From: Streptomyces sp. NBC_00691
GTDB lineage: Bacteria; Actinomycetota; Actinomycetes; Streptomycetales; Streptomycetaceae
Assembly: GCF_036226665.1 (NCBI RefSeq)
Contig: NZ_CP109007.1
Coordinates: 5,124,501 to 5,188,500 of the forward strand
Direction: 5' to 3'
DNA: 64,000 nt
Part shown: piece after piece, positions 49,565 to 58,016 of the stretch
How the letters are laid out: every line of letters starts with the position of its first letter
Numbering within the stretch: position 1 is the first letter of the stretch
Position numbers and translations under genes: made by a program
The notes under the pieces: model-generated
The model's database searches: none
What the model was told of the DNA's origin: nothing
Seen by the model: only the letters and a program-made list of their open reading frames with translations

Positions 49565-50653
49565 GTGTCGCTCACGATCGGAATCGTCGGTCTGCCGAAT
49601 GTCGGCAAGTCGACCCTGTTCAACGCCCTGACCAAGAACGACGTGCTGGCGGCCAACTACCCGTTCGCCACGATCGAGCCCAACGTCGGGGTCGTCGGTG
49701 TCCCGGACGCCCGCCTGACCAAGCTCGCGGAGATCTTCAGCTCCCAGCGCGTCCTCCCGGCGACGGTCGACTTCGTCGACATCGCGGGCATCGTGCGCGG
49801 CGCGAGCGAGGGCGAGGGCCTCGGCAACAAGTTCCTGGCGAACATCCGCGAGTCGGACGCCATCTGCCAGGTCATCCGCGCCTTCAAGGACGAGAACGTC
49901 GTCCACGTCGACGGCAAGGTCTCGCCGAAGGACGACATCGAGACGATCAACACGGAGCTGATCCTCGCGGACCTCCAGACGATCGAGAAGGTCCTGCCGC
50001 GCCTCCAGAAGGAGATGCGGATCAAGAAGGACACGGCGCCGAAGGTCGCCGCCGTCGAGGCCGCGCAGGCGATCCTGGAGAGGGGCGACACCCTCTTCTC
50101 GCAGGGCATCGTGCAGGGATCGGAGAAGGCGGAGCTCCTCCACGACCTGCACCTCCTCACCACCAAGCCGTTCCTCTACGTCTTCAACGTGGACGAGGAC
50201 GAGCTGACGGACGACGCGTTCAAGGCCGAGCAGAGCGCGCTGGTCGCGCCGGCGGAGGCGATCTTCCTGAACGCGAAGCTGGAGCAGGACCTGACGGAGC
50301 TGGACGAGGAGGACGCCATGGAGCTCCTCCAGTCCGTCGGCGCCGAGGAGCCGGGCCTGGCGATCCTCGCCCGCGTCGGCTTCGCGACCCTGGGCCTCCA
50401 GACCTACCTGACGGCCGGCCCGAAGGAATCCCGCGCCTGGACGATCAAGCAGGGCGCGACGGCCCCCGAGGCGGCCGGTGTGATCCACACCGACTTCCAG
50501 AAGGGCTTCATCAAGGCCGAGGTCATCTCCTTCGCCGACCTGGTGGAAACCGGCTCGGTAGCCGACGCCCGCTCGGCCGGCAAGGCCCGCATGGAGGGCA
50601 AGGAGTACGTCATGCAGGACGGCGACGTGGTGGAGTTCCGCTTCAACGTGTGA
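49565..50653 (+). CDS. ychF: Redox-regulated ATPase YchF (Obg-like)
   Basis: This 362-residue P-loop ATPase of the Obg/OLA1 group has G1 'IVGLPNVGKSTLFNAL' (residues 7-22), the YchF-specific 'NYPFATIEPNVGVV', G3 'VDIAGIVRGASEGEGLGNKFL', 'VFNVDEDEL' in place of the G4 NKxD motif, which explains ATP use, and a C-terminal TGS domain ('TIKQGATAPEAAGVIHTDFQKGFIKAEV'-type). It binds ribosomes. It starts with GTG at 49565. Confidence 0.94.
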   Translation: MSLTIGIVGLPNVGKSTLFNALTKNDVLAANYPFATIEPNVGVVGVPDARLTKLAEIFSSQRVLPATVDFVDIAGIVRGASEGEGLGNKFLANIRESDAICQVIRAFKDENVVHVDGKVSPKDDIETINTELILADLQTIEKVLPRLQKEMRIKKDTAPKVAAVEAAQAILERGDTLFSQGIVQGSEKAELLHDLHLLTTKPFLYVFNVDEDELTDDAFKAEQSALVAPAEAIFLNAKLEQDLTELDEEDAMELLQSVGAEEPGLAILARVGFATLGLQTYLTAGPKESRAWTIKQGATAPEAAGVIHTDFQKGFIKAEVISFADLVETGSVADARSAGKARMEGKEYVMQDGDVVEFRFNV

Positions 50654-50671
50654 CGTTTCGTCAAGAACTGT

Positions 50672-50699
50672 GCCCGACCCGGTTGTTGGCGGGTCGGGC
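50672..50699 (+). terminator. Terminator after ychF
   Basis: Perfect 9-base-pair stem (GCCCGACCC / GGGTCGGGC) with a 10-base loop, 18 bases after the stop. It marks the boundary between core genes and the accessory stretch. Confidence 0.7.
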
Positions 50700-50774
50700 G
50701 CAAGCCTTTGTCCGCAGGGAGCCCTCGCCCTCGTGATGAGGGGCAGTGACAGGTCCGGTCGGCGTGAGGCCGTC

Positions 50775-51167
50775 TCAGACCTTGACGACCTCGACAGAAG
50801 GGCCGCACAGGAGTGTCAGATCCTCGGGGTCGGACGTGAGGACCGTGACCGGCCGGGGTGCGTTGCGGGCGATGACGGCGAAGGCGGCATCGATGGCGTA
50901 CTTGTGGCCGTGGAGGTGATGGGCGCGCAGAAGCGCGGCGGCCTGGTCGGTGATCTCCTTGGTGACGTCGTGAACGTCGACGCGGGAGAGGATCCACTTG
51001 ATACGGGCCGGGTGGATGCGCTCGTAGTCGGCCTCAAGCGTGGTCATGGCGCTGGTGGCGACGCGGATGCCCTCTTCCGAGGCCGCTTGGACCAGGGCCA
51101 CGACGGTACGGTCCTTGAGGTAGAGCTTCGAGAGGCCTTCGCTGTCGAGCAGGAGGGTGCCGGGCAT
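50775..51167 (-). CDS. PIN-domain ribonuclease toxin (VapC-like)
   Basis: The 130 residues match PIN toxins: 'GTLLLDSEGLSKLYL' (Asp8), 'VATSAMTTLEADY' (Glu), 'HKYAIDAAFAVIARN' (Asp) and 'VTVLTSDPEDL' (Asp), the expected acidic tetrad. It probably cleaves RNA. Its ATG shares one base with the stop of the upstream antitoxin gene (TGATG), the usual coupling. It lies at the left edge of the accessory region. Confidence 0.85.
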   Translation of the reverse strand: MPGTLLLDSEGLSKLYLKDRTVVALVQAASEEGIRVATSAMTTLEADYERIHPARIKWILSRVDVHDVTKEITDQAAALLRAHHLHGHKYAIDAAFAVIARNAPRPVTVLTSDPEDLTLLCGPSVEVVKV

Positions 51168-51418
51168 CAGGCGGCGGCCCCGCCGGACCGCCGGTGGTCG
51201 TGCCGCAGCAGCGCCCGGGCGGCCTCGACCTCCTCGCGGGCGAGAGCTTCGTTGTCGGTCTCGAAGTCGGCGACGATCTCCCGGAGCTTGTCCATGGCGA
51301 CCCGTTGTTCGAGTGCCTCGGCGACGTAGGCGGAGAAGCTGCCGGGGCCGACATGGGCGCGTACGGCCTCGGCGAGGTCCTCGGGCAGGCTGATGGAGTA
51401 CTTCTTGCTACCGCTCAT
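51167..51418 (-). CDS. Ribbon-helix-helix antitoxin (VapB/CopG-like)
   Basis: This 83-residue protein starts at ATG 51418 and overlaps the PIN gene by one base. The N-terminus 'KKYSISLPEDLAEAVRAHVG' and 'FSAYVAEALEQRVAMDKL' fit a CopG/RHH strand-helix-helix, and the C-terminal acidic helix ('DFETDNEALAREEVEAARALL') should bind and mask the toxin. It probably represses its own operon. A longer frame running to 52066 is a shadow of the helicase remnant. Confidence 0.82.
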   Translation of the reverse strand: MSGSKKYSISLPEDLAEAVRAHVGPGSFSAYVAEALEQRVAMDKLREIVADFETDNEALAREEVEAARALLRHDHRRSGGAAA

Positions 51419-51782
51419 GCCGCTGATCCTACCGGCGGTCGTAAAGCTCTGTTGATGAAACCTCATGCAGGCCCAACCGGTCTGTGCCGACTTTTCCCAT
51501 GTCCCGGAGATCGCAAGAAACGGCCTCTGACCTGCAGCAGCGCAGATCGGAGGCGTCCGGTGGGGCCTCGGCATCCTGTCCGGACTGGACGAACACCCTG
51601 TCCAGGGCCGGATTGGGCGGTGGGAGGACGAGGGGACTGCGAGAGATGGGATGGGACGCGTGGTGCGTAGTGAGCTGGACACGGTTGCGAGGGGAGCGTG
51701 ACGCGTGACGGTAAGAGGCGGCGCAGGCAGTGGCCGGTGACCGCGCCGGGGTGGTCGAGGCGGTGCGGGCGGCGTTGAAGCC
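51419..51782. other. Gap with no recognised gene, left of the helicase remnant
   Basis: No supported gene is seen in these 364 bases. The part from about 51733 weakly resembles the linker between helicase lobes in SNF2 proteins ('AGDRAGVVEAVRAAL'), out of frame with the main remnant. The rest looks like decayed or inserted sequence. Confidence 0.35.
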
Positions 51783-52166
51783 GTCTCCAACTTCAAGTAC
51801 GTGCTGGGAGTGGTGAAGGCAGCGCTCGCTGCGGGTCCCACTGCCGGTACTCCGATGTTCGGTCCGCTCACCGGCATCGTCCCGGCCGGACGACGGCGGC
51901 AGATCGTAGACGACTTCGTCGGGGTCTCGGGACCAGCATTGCTCCTGGCGCAGATCCAGGCGGCCGGTGCCGGCCTCAATATGCAGGCTGCCTCCGTCGT
52001 GATCATCTGCGACCCGCAGATCAAGCCGATCATCGAACACCAGGCAGCGGCCAGGGCCCACCGCATGGGCCAGGTCAGGCCGATTCACGTGCATCACCTT
52101 CTCGCCACCGGGAGAGCGGATGAACACATGGTGAGGATCCTGGAGGAGAAGATCTGTCTGTTCGAT
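51783..52166 (+). pseudogene. Remnant of an SNF2/DEAD-box helicase C-terminal lobe
   Basis: This fragment keeps the helicase motifs V and VI of the SNF2 family: 'QIQAAGAGLNMQAASVVIICDP', 'PIIEHQAAARAHRMGQVRPI' and 'HHLLATGRADEHMVRILEEK', followed by 'LFD', where intact proteins go on in frame. Here the frame continues as unrelated sequence. The N-terminal lobe and Walker A are absent, as is the segment between 'AALAAG' and 'FGPLTG' that normally holds 'VVVFSYF'. It is the 3' part of a dead gene for a DNA translocase. Confidence 0.75.
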
Positions 52167-52266
52167 CTCCTCGGACCTCCGTGTTCGCATTGCCGTTTCT
52201 CGCGACTGTGCGCAAGGGGTCTGGGGGCAAACTCGGCGATGGGCTTGCACGAGCCCCAAGACAGGA

Positions 52267-52305
52267 AAGGCTCCCCTGCCGCGGTGTGCAGGGAAGGGGA
52301 GCCTT
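52267..52305 (-). terminator. Terminator after the TIR/P-loop/membrane-protein operon
   Basis: An 11-base-pair stem (AAGGCTCCCCT / AGGGGAGCCTT) with a 17-base loop lies 23 bases beyond the last stop of the minus-strand operon and is followed on that strand by TTTCCTGTCTT, a partly T-rich tail. Confidence 0.75.
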
Positions 52306-52327
52306 AGAGAGTCGACCGTCTACCGGA

Positions 52328-53668
52328 TCAGATCCCGTTCTCCTCGTCCTCGTCCCATGGACCGGGTTCGGCGGGCCGGCGCGGGCTGTGCGACGGGTCC
52401 CAGAAGTGGGGAGACGGAGTGTCGTCCTCGCTCGTCTCCCATCGATCCTGGCGCTGGTCCCCGGTGTTCGCGCTGCCCTCCGCTGTCCTCGGCGCGAACG
52501 TGCTCGCAGTGGGGGCCACGTACGGGTCGGTGAACGGCGGGCCTTCCGGGGCCGGGGAGCGAGGCGGCCAGGGGCCGGTGGTGTTCCCCTCGCTCGAAGG
52601 CTCGTCCTCCGGGCCCTCGCCGGGAGCCAGGCCAAAGGCCCGCCTGATCTCGTCGGCGGCCTCGTCCAGCCCCTCCGTTTTCAAGAACCTCATTACGCGG
52701 TGCGCGAGCACCGTGTAACCGTCCATGTCCGGCTTCAGGCCTGCCTCTGTCAGCAACAGGCGCAATCGATCCGAGACCCCTACTTCCTCCTCGCGGTCGA
52801 AAACGCCTCCTTCGTGGTCGCCCCCGTCCCACAGCGGGCCCCCGGCGGTCGCTTCGCTCCGTGCGCCCACGGGTGGGACGAGCAGGTGGCGGAAGAGCTC
52901 GGGCACTTCCTCGTCGTTGGCCGCCGCCGCGACCTGGGCGAGCGGGCCGATCATGTCGACCGCCTTCTCGATTTCGTTCTCGTGGCGGGCGAGCCACCAC
53001 ACCACCGCGCTGCCCGCGCTCTTGAGCACGTCGTCACCGAGGTAGCGCCGCTTGTTGCGCTCGTGCTGACGTTCGTACTCCCAGATCTCCTCGTCCTTGC
53101 GAAGATCGTTCAGCTTCTGCAGGCGTTCGCGGTCGGCTGGGGCGAGGGCCAGCGTCACATCGGCCGCCATGGCCTTCACCCGCCCGCTCAGGTCCGGGAG
53201 CAGGATGCCCAGCTGCCCCTCCAAGAGGTACCGTGCGAAGCTCGCCCGGCCGGGTTCCTCGTGACGGACGACCTCCAGGGCTCGGCTGACGACCGAGGAC
53301 ACGGCGAGGGCTGAGGAGGTGCTGTCGGCTTGGCCGGCATGGTCGGGGACCGGCCTCCACCACACGGTGGCGGAGAAGAGGAAGTCGTAGCCGTCCGTCG
53401 CGCTCGGCAGCACCGCGTCGACCACCCGTGCCTCCTGGTACGGCTGCTCCGTCGGCACCGCGGGCGGCTCGGGTTCCCCGGGCTCGTACGGGTCGACGGA
53501 CGTGTGGCCACCGCTGAGGACCGTCATCACGAGCAGCAGGGAACCGGAGGCCGTGACCATGGACATAAAGCCCCACAACCACGCCGACCAGTCCAGAAAG
53601 TGTCCGAGCACAGCCGGTGCGAGGCCGCAGAGAGCGACGAACAGCAGGCTGGGAAAACGATGTTTCAT
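52328..53668 (-). CDS. Membrane protein of the TIR operon, function unknown
   Basis: The 446 residues begin with two hydrophobic helices (about 8-25 and 30-51), placing the remainder on one side of the membrane, probably the cytoplasm. A helical domain follows, with a long charged helix around 'ADRERLQKLNDLRKDEEIWEYER' and 'KSAGSAVVWWLARHENEIEKAVDMIGPL'. A Pro/Glu/Asp-rich disordered tail starts near residue 335. I recognise no named domain. The ATG overlaps the upstream stop by four bases (ATGA, 53665-53668), so translation is coupled to the P-loop protein. It could be a membrane effector or anchor. Confidence 0.8.
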   Translation of the reverse strand: MKHRFPSLLFVALCGLAPAVLGHFLDWSAWLWGFMSMVTASGSLLLVMTVLSGGHTSVDPYEPGEPEPPAVPTEQPYQEARVVDAVLPSATDGYDFLFSATVWWRPVPDHAGQADSTSSALAVSSVVSRALEVVRHEEPGRASFARYLLEGQLGILLPDLSGRVKAMAADVTLALAPADRERLQKLNDLRKDEEIWEYERQHERNKRRYLGDDVLKSAGSAVVWWLARHENEIEKAVDMIGPLAQVAAAANDEEVPELFRHLLVPPVGARSEATAGGPLWDGGDHEGGVFDREEEVGVSDRLRLLLTEAGLKPDMDGYTVLAHRVMRFLKTEGLDEAADEIRRAFGLAPGEGPEDEPSSEGNTTGPWPPRSPAPEGPPFTDPYVAPTASTFAPRTAEGSANTGDQRQDRWETSEDDTPSPHFWDPSHSPRRPAEPGPWDEDEENGI

Positions 53669-55665
53669 CGTTCCTCTTCCGTGGTCCGTGGTTGGGCGCC
53701 CGCATGCTCCGTACTCTCCGTGCGGGCGTACTGCGCTTGGTCGATGTGCTGCCAGAAGAGGGTGGCGACGGCCGCCCGGGACGGGTGGGGCGCAGACCGT
53801 GCCCAGCCGCAGGCGATGAGGTAGAGGCGGTGGAGAGCGGTCGTGCGGCCGTGCGTCGCCCTGACCATCACGTCCAGCGACATCTCTTGCGTGCGGTCGT
53901 CCGCCACGGTGTCCAGCCAACTGCTCACCAGCGGGTTCCAGAGTTCAGTCGGCGGTTGGGAGAACACCGCCTTCCAACCCAGGAACAGGTCCGACCAGCG
54001 AGGCGGGTCCGGCGCTCGGTCGCTCCTCAACAGCTCTGTGAGCAGAAGGAGATGGGGATTCGCCCTGTGTGGTTCCTGATGCGACCGGTCCCGCAGGCGG
54101 TCGATCAGCAGTCGGTAGAGCCGACGGTCACGGCCGGCAAGGTCGAGAAGCGCTTCCCGGGCCTCGTGCGCTGTCTCCCCCCTCCGCACGGCGAGGTGGT
54201 GGAGGCGCACCATGGCTTGATCTGGGTGTGTCGCGCCGAGGCTCTGGTGACAGGCGGTCGTCAGGACACGGGCCAGGCCGTCAGACAAGGAGCCGGACCT
54301 CGTGACGCACTCGTACGTCCGCCTGCGGAACCATCCCCCGAACTCCTCATGCCGGAGACCGAGTTCGAGGGCCGTCGCGGCCCGCGGATCGCCGGATGCC
54401 CTGGCCGCGCGGTTCGCCCAGCGCACCACGAGGCCGAAGAGGTGGTCGGGCCGCCCGACGGCCAGAGACTGCTCGCCGAAGCGGACGACGACGTCCACCT
54501 GGTCGTCGATGGTCAAACCGTCCAGCCCGGCGCCGCAGTCGATCCAGTCCCTGAGGTCGTCGCGTACCCCGGGGAAGTTCGCCCAGAAGTACGTCCGTAC
54601 CGCGTCGGCGTAGGCCAGCCGCTCGAAGCGGAGCCGTCCGTCCGGGGATCGCTCGATCCCGAGCACTTTCAACCGCTCCCCGAAGCCCGTCTGCGCGAAC
54701 TCGGAGGTCACCTCCTCCTTGTGTCCCACCTTCTTCATCAAGTCTTGCCATGCCTCGTAGACGGTGTCAGCGCGAGCCCCCTCGAACACCGCCGCCGCGA
54801 GAAACAGGGCCCGCTCGGGCGCGGTGCGGACCGCGACCATCTGCCGACCCACCTCACCGGCACGGTCGGTCACCGCATGTATCGCCTGGTCGAGCCATCC
54901 CGCGAAGTCGGATCCGAACCGGCCACTGTCACGGGCGGCTTTCACCAGCCCCGCGAGCCGCGCCAGTTCCCGCATGGGGGAGCGGCCGCACAAACGTTGG
55001 AGGTCGGCGCTCCCCAGATCCGCAGGGCGGAAGGCCATCCGGTCCATACGGAGGTACCGGGTGACGACAGCGATGCCCCGGGGGCGTTCCAGCTTCACTC
55101 TGTGCGGTTCGAAGTCCGGCGCATGGGCGTGCTCCATGACCGACGGCAGGACGACGACCATGTGGGCCCCCGCCTCCTGAACCTTCGACCGGTGCACGGC
55201 CAGACGGCGCTGGGCCGTGGCGTACTCCTCTTCGTCGGTGATCCCGGAGAGGTCGAGAAGAAAACGGTCCCCCTCACCGGGGGCGAGTGGCTTATCGTTC
55301 CTGTGCTCGTCCTTGGCTGTGGCGGGAAGCTCCTCGACCCGGACCCTCTCCTCGTCGGCGCTCTCGTCCTCACCGAACCTGTGCAGCAGCATGATCGCCG
55401 CGGCACGGCGGCCGCTGCCGGGCGGTCCCTCCAGCAGCACCACCGCCCCCGGTTTCTCCAAGTGGTCGGCGGCGATGCGGTAGCCCCTGGGGGGAACGAA
55501 CCGGTTGGCCAGGCGCATCCGGTCCTCGCGGGCGATCCGGAGGGACTCGACCCCTTTGCGGGTCATCCAGTCCGTGCCAGCGCCGTAGAAGACGTACTGG
55601 TGTCCCTCGCCGTTGTTCACCGGGCCGCGCGGATCGTTGACGGTGACGCGGTCCTGCTCGGTCAT
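53665..55665 (-). CDS. Large P-loop-like protein with degenerate Walker A, sensor candidate
   Basis: This 666-residue protein resembles an uncharacterised streptomycete family of ATP-binding-like proteins. The N-terminus holds 'VNDPRGPVNNGEGHQY' (residues 9-24), nearly identical to a motif in the adjacent TIR protein's tail. A P-loop-like 'LLEGPPGSGRRAA' (about residues 77-89) has Arg where the essential Lys and Ser/Thr should be, and 'GDRFLLDLSGI' could be a Walker B. The C-terminal 450 residues are helical, without recognised repeats. It overlaps both neighbours by four bases. It may be a STAND-like sensor or scaffold. Confidence 0.82.
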   Translation of the reverse strand: MTEQDRVTVNDPRGPVNNGEGHQYVFYGAGTDWMTRKGVESLRIAREDRMRLANRFVPPRGYRIAADHLEKPGAVVLLEGPPGSGRRAAAIMLLHRFGEDESADEERVRVEELPATAKDEHRNDKPLAPGEGDRFLLDLSGITDEEEYATAQRRLAVHRSKVQEAGAHMVVVLPSVMEHAHAPDFEPHRVKLERPRGIAVVTRYLRMDRMAFRPADLGSADLQRLCGRSPMRELARLAGLVKAARDSGRFGSDFAGWLDQAIHAVTDRAGEVGRQMVAVRTAPERALFLAAAVFEGARADTVYEAWQDLMKKVGHKEEVTSEFAQTGFGERLKVLGIERSPDGRLRFERLAYADAVRTYFWANFPGVRDDLRDWIDCGAGLDGLTIDDQVDVVVRFGEQSLAVGRPDHLFGLVVRWANRAARASGDPRAATALELGLRHEEFGGWFRRRTYECVTRSGSLSDGLARVLTTACHQSLGATHPDQAMVRLHHLAVRRGETAHEAREALLDLAGRDRRLYRLLIDRLRDRSHQEPHRANPHLLLLTELLRSDRAPDPPRWSDLFLGWKAVFSQPPTELWNPLVSSWLDTVADDRTQEMSLDVMVRATHGRTTALHRLYLIACGWARSAPHPSRAAVATLFWQHIDQAQYARTESTEHAGAQPRTTEEER

Positions 55666-56456
55666 CGCCCGTCGTCCGAGCGTCGGCGCTCGCGCTCGAA
55701 GCGCTGGTGGACCGTACCGCTGTTGTCGCCCGCGGTGAACTGGACCCCGGTGTTGTCGCCCTCGAAGTGAGGCGCGTTGTACTGATGGCCCCGACCGGTG
55801 TTCACGGGCCCCTGCGGCTCGTTGACGAAGGTGCCGGACAGGTCTCCGTTGAGGTTTCCGATGCCGCCACGCACGCGCTGTTCGACGTCACGCGTTCGCA
55901 TCCTGATGTGCCCGATGTCCCCGGTCGACTTCTCGCGTGACTTTGCCTCCGTCCGCTCCTTTGCCGCACGGCCGTCGCGGTCCACCTTGCTCAGCTCGGG
56001 CAGCAGCCGGGAGAGGGTGTCCCCGAGCGTCGTCAGGTCCGATTCGGCGTTGCGGTGGTCGAACCGCCTGTACTGGAAGTCCGCCAGCTCCAGCAGATCG
56101 TCCGGAAGGACGGTGCGATCGATCCGCGTGGCCTTTCCGACTAGCACGGGGATCACCAGGACTCCACGGTCGAGCGCGGTCTGGATCTCACGACGGGTCC
56201 AGTCCTGTTCGGCTTCGAGCGCGGGGCGGCCGTCGGCCCCCCGTACCTCCGCCCAGCGCGGGCCGATCACGGCGAGGAGCGCCTCGCATTCCTCCACCGC
56301 CCTGACCAGTTCCACCGGGAAACGGCGTCCGGGATCAATCGAGTTGCTGGCGAAGAAGATCCGCTCGTCGCCGAACCTCCGGGCGAGTTCCCGAGCGATC
56401 ATGGTCGCGGCGGACTCCTCGTCGCCTGTGCGGTAGTTGACGAAGACATCGGGCAT
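55662..56456 (-). CDS. TIR-domain protein with glycine/asparagine-rich signalling tail
   Basis: This 264-residue protein has an N-terminal TIR domain (1-155): 'DVFVNYRTGDEESAATMIARELARRFG' start pattern, 'RIFFASNSIDPGRRFP', 'ALLAVIGPRW' and 'DWTRREIQTAL'. Glu90 in the last matches the catalytic Glu of NAD-cleaving TIRs (as in SARM1). A Lys/Arg/Glu-rich linker leads to a tail (about 198-252) with 'GNLNGDLSGTFVNEPQGPVN', 'GRGHQY', then 'GDNTGVQF' and 'GDNSGTVHQ'. Such tails resemble amyloid-type signalling motifs. The ATG at 56456 has AAGGGAACC upstream. It is the first gene of the operon. Confidence 0.87.
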   Translation of the reverse strand: MPDVFVNYRTGDEESAATMIARELARRFGDERIFFASNSIDPGRRFPVELVRAVEECEALLAVIGPRWAEVRGADGRPALEAEQDWTRREIQTALDRGVLVIPVLVGKATRIDRTVLPDDLLELADFQYRRFDHRNAESDLTTLGDTLSRLLPELSKVDRDGRAAKERTEAKSREKSTGDIGHIRMRTRDVEQRVRGGIGNLNGDLSGTFVNEPQGPVNTGRGHQYNAPHFEGDNTGVQFTAGDNSGTVHQRFERERRRSDDGR

Positions 56457-56765
56457 GGAAGGTTCCCTTCGTGAGAGAAAGACGAGTGAACGGGCGCGGG
56501 GCTGCGGACCGGGGTTCCGGTTTACCCGAGCCATCAGGTCCCGACCGTGTGACGGCATGACGCGTCCACGGAAGGGCGTGCGAATGGAGGGGCACCGCCT
56601 GTGCATCACTGGCTGCGGGCAGCCCGGAGAAGCCGGGGGCGCGATGTGACGCGTCGGGCGGGAATCAGAGAGGCCTGCCGGGGATCGTGGGATCCGGGAA
56701 GCCGGAAGGAGCGGGTAATGGGGCGAGCCGGGCGGCTCGAGTCCGTGTCGGTCGTGGAGCGGCTG
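56457..56765 (-). promoter_or_regulatory. Promoter region of the TIR operon
   Basis: This 309-base gap separates the end of the XRE regulator gene from the TIR start. It must carry the operon promoter, unless transcription reads through from the regulator gene, which runs in the same direction. A plus-strand ATG at 56718 with GGAAGGAG upstream opens a frame, but it is antisense to the regulator and looks accidental. Confidence 0.4.
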
Positions 56766-58016
56766 TCAGCCGTGCGCGGGGGCGAGTACGCGTGCCAGCG
56801 CGGGCTGCAGATCACGCACGGCGCGGCTGCTCCGGAACCGGGACAGTTCCTGTGCGAGGCGTCGGACGTCGCTGTTCACCGTCGCCGAGGGCACGGCCGG
56901 CATCACTCCCAGGAGCTCCCCGGCGATCGCGCACGCGTGCTCGACCTCCCCGGAGGCGGCATGTGCCAGGGACCTGCGGAAGCCGTACCGGGCGCGGGTA
57001 CGCAGCGCGTGCGGCGGAAGGCGACGGCACTCTCGGTCGAGTACCTCGGCAGCGGCCTTGGGACGCCCGAGGTCGTACAGACACCAGCCGGTCGACATCG
57101 CCGCCGGATCGCTCACGTGTGAAGTGCCGATCACGGGCTCGGCGCCGTTGAGGGTGTCGTCGGCGAGCAGTTCCCGCGCCCTGTCGAGGCTGCGGAGGCA
57201 GTCGACTTCGTTGCCGACGAGCGCGTGCCCTTGGGCCTCTCGTTGGGCCGCGAGTCCCCTGATGCGCGATGGGAGTTCGCTGCTCTGGGCGCGGCGGGCC
57301 AGCGCGACGGTGCCAGCGGCGTCCCCGCCGTACATGGTGACCAGGGCGCGCCGCACCAGTGCGTAGGAACCGAGGTGCGGGTCACCCCCGGCGCGCGCCA
57401 GTTCGACGGCCTCGCCCGTCCAGTCGAGTGCCGCGTCGCTGTCCCCGGCCTCCTGGGCCATCCAGCCGGTGAACTCCGCGAACCGCGAGGCGAGCAGGAG
57501 CGCGGGGGCCCGGGAAGCGGACCGGATGTCGGAGACGAGCCCGGCGATCATGCGGGTCTGCGTCTCCAGCAGGGGCAGCAGGATTTTGGGAGCGGTGGAC
57601 TGACCGAGCTTTCGCAGCTGGTCGAACTGCGTGCGATAGGAGCCCAGTAGGGGGGCGTCGGCGGAGGACAACGCCTGACTGCCGAGTTTCAGGCCGAGGT
57701 CGATCAGTACTCCGGTACCCGCCGAGAGGACTGCCCGACGCCCGACGAGCCAGCGGCTCGGACCGGCGGGGGATTCGGCGGTACCCGAGTCCGAGTCCGC
57801 TTCGGGGCGGGCGGCCAGGCGCTGCAGCTCGCCGTCCGCGCCGAGGAAGGCGTCACACCGCCGGGCCAGTTCGGGGGACGCGGAACGCTCTCCGCGCTCG
57901 ACCTTGCTGAGGTGCCCCTTGTCGTAGTTGAGTGCCACGGAGAACTCGGTAAGAGTGAGCCCCGCTTCCACTCGTAAACGACGAAGTTCCGGGCCAAAAC
58001 GTAAAGTCGTGCTCAT
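56766..58016 (-). CDS. XRE-family regulator with TPR-like C-terminal domain
   Basis: From ATG 58016 (ATG 58019 directly before it; GGGGAGG upstream) this is 416 residues. The N-terminal helix-turn-helix is clear ('ELRRLRVEAGLTLTEFSVAL', 'GHLSKVERGERSASPELARRCD', residues 9-60). After a short Ser/Pro linker comes a helical TPR-like domain to the end ('DAALDWTGEAVELARAGGDPHLGSYALVRRAL'-type repeats). Such proteins in streptomycetes often sense small molecules or peptides. It lies directly upstream of the TIR operon on the same strand and may regulate it. Confidence 0.87.
   Translation of the reverse strand: MSTTLRFGPELRRLRVEAGLTLTEFSVALNYDKGHLSKVERGERSASPELARRCDAFLGADGELQRLAARPEADSDSGTAESPAGPSRWLVGRRAVLSAGTGVLIDLGLKLGSQALSSADAPLLGSYRTQFDQLRKLGQSTAPKILLPLLETQTRMIAGLVSDIRSASRAPALLLASRFAEFTGWMAQEAGDSDAALDWTGEAVELARAGGDPHLGSYALVRRALVTMYGGDAAGTVALARRAQSSELPSRIRGLAAQREAQGHALVGNEVDCLRSLDRARELLADDTLNGAEPVIGTSHVSDPAAMSTGWCLYDLGRPKAAAEVLDRECRRLPPHALRTRARYGFRRSLAHAASGEVEHACAIAGELLGVMPAVPSATVNSDVRRLAQELSRFRSSRAVRDLQPALARVLAPAHG

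Noticed and set aside
56601..57122. Plus-strand gene starting near 56718 with a good ribosome-binding site
   Set aside because: It runs antisense through the well-supported XRE regulator and its translation has no domain-like features.
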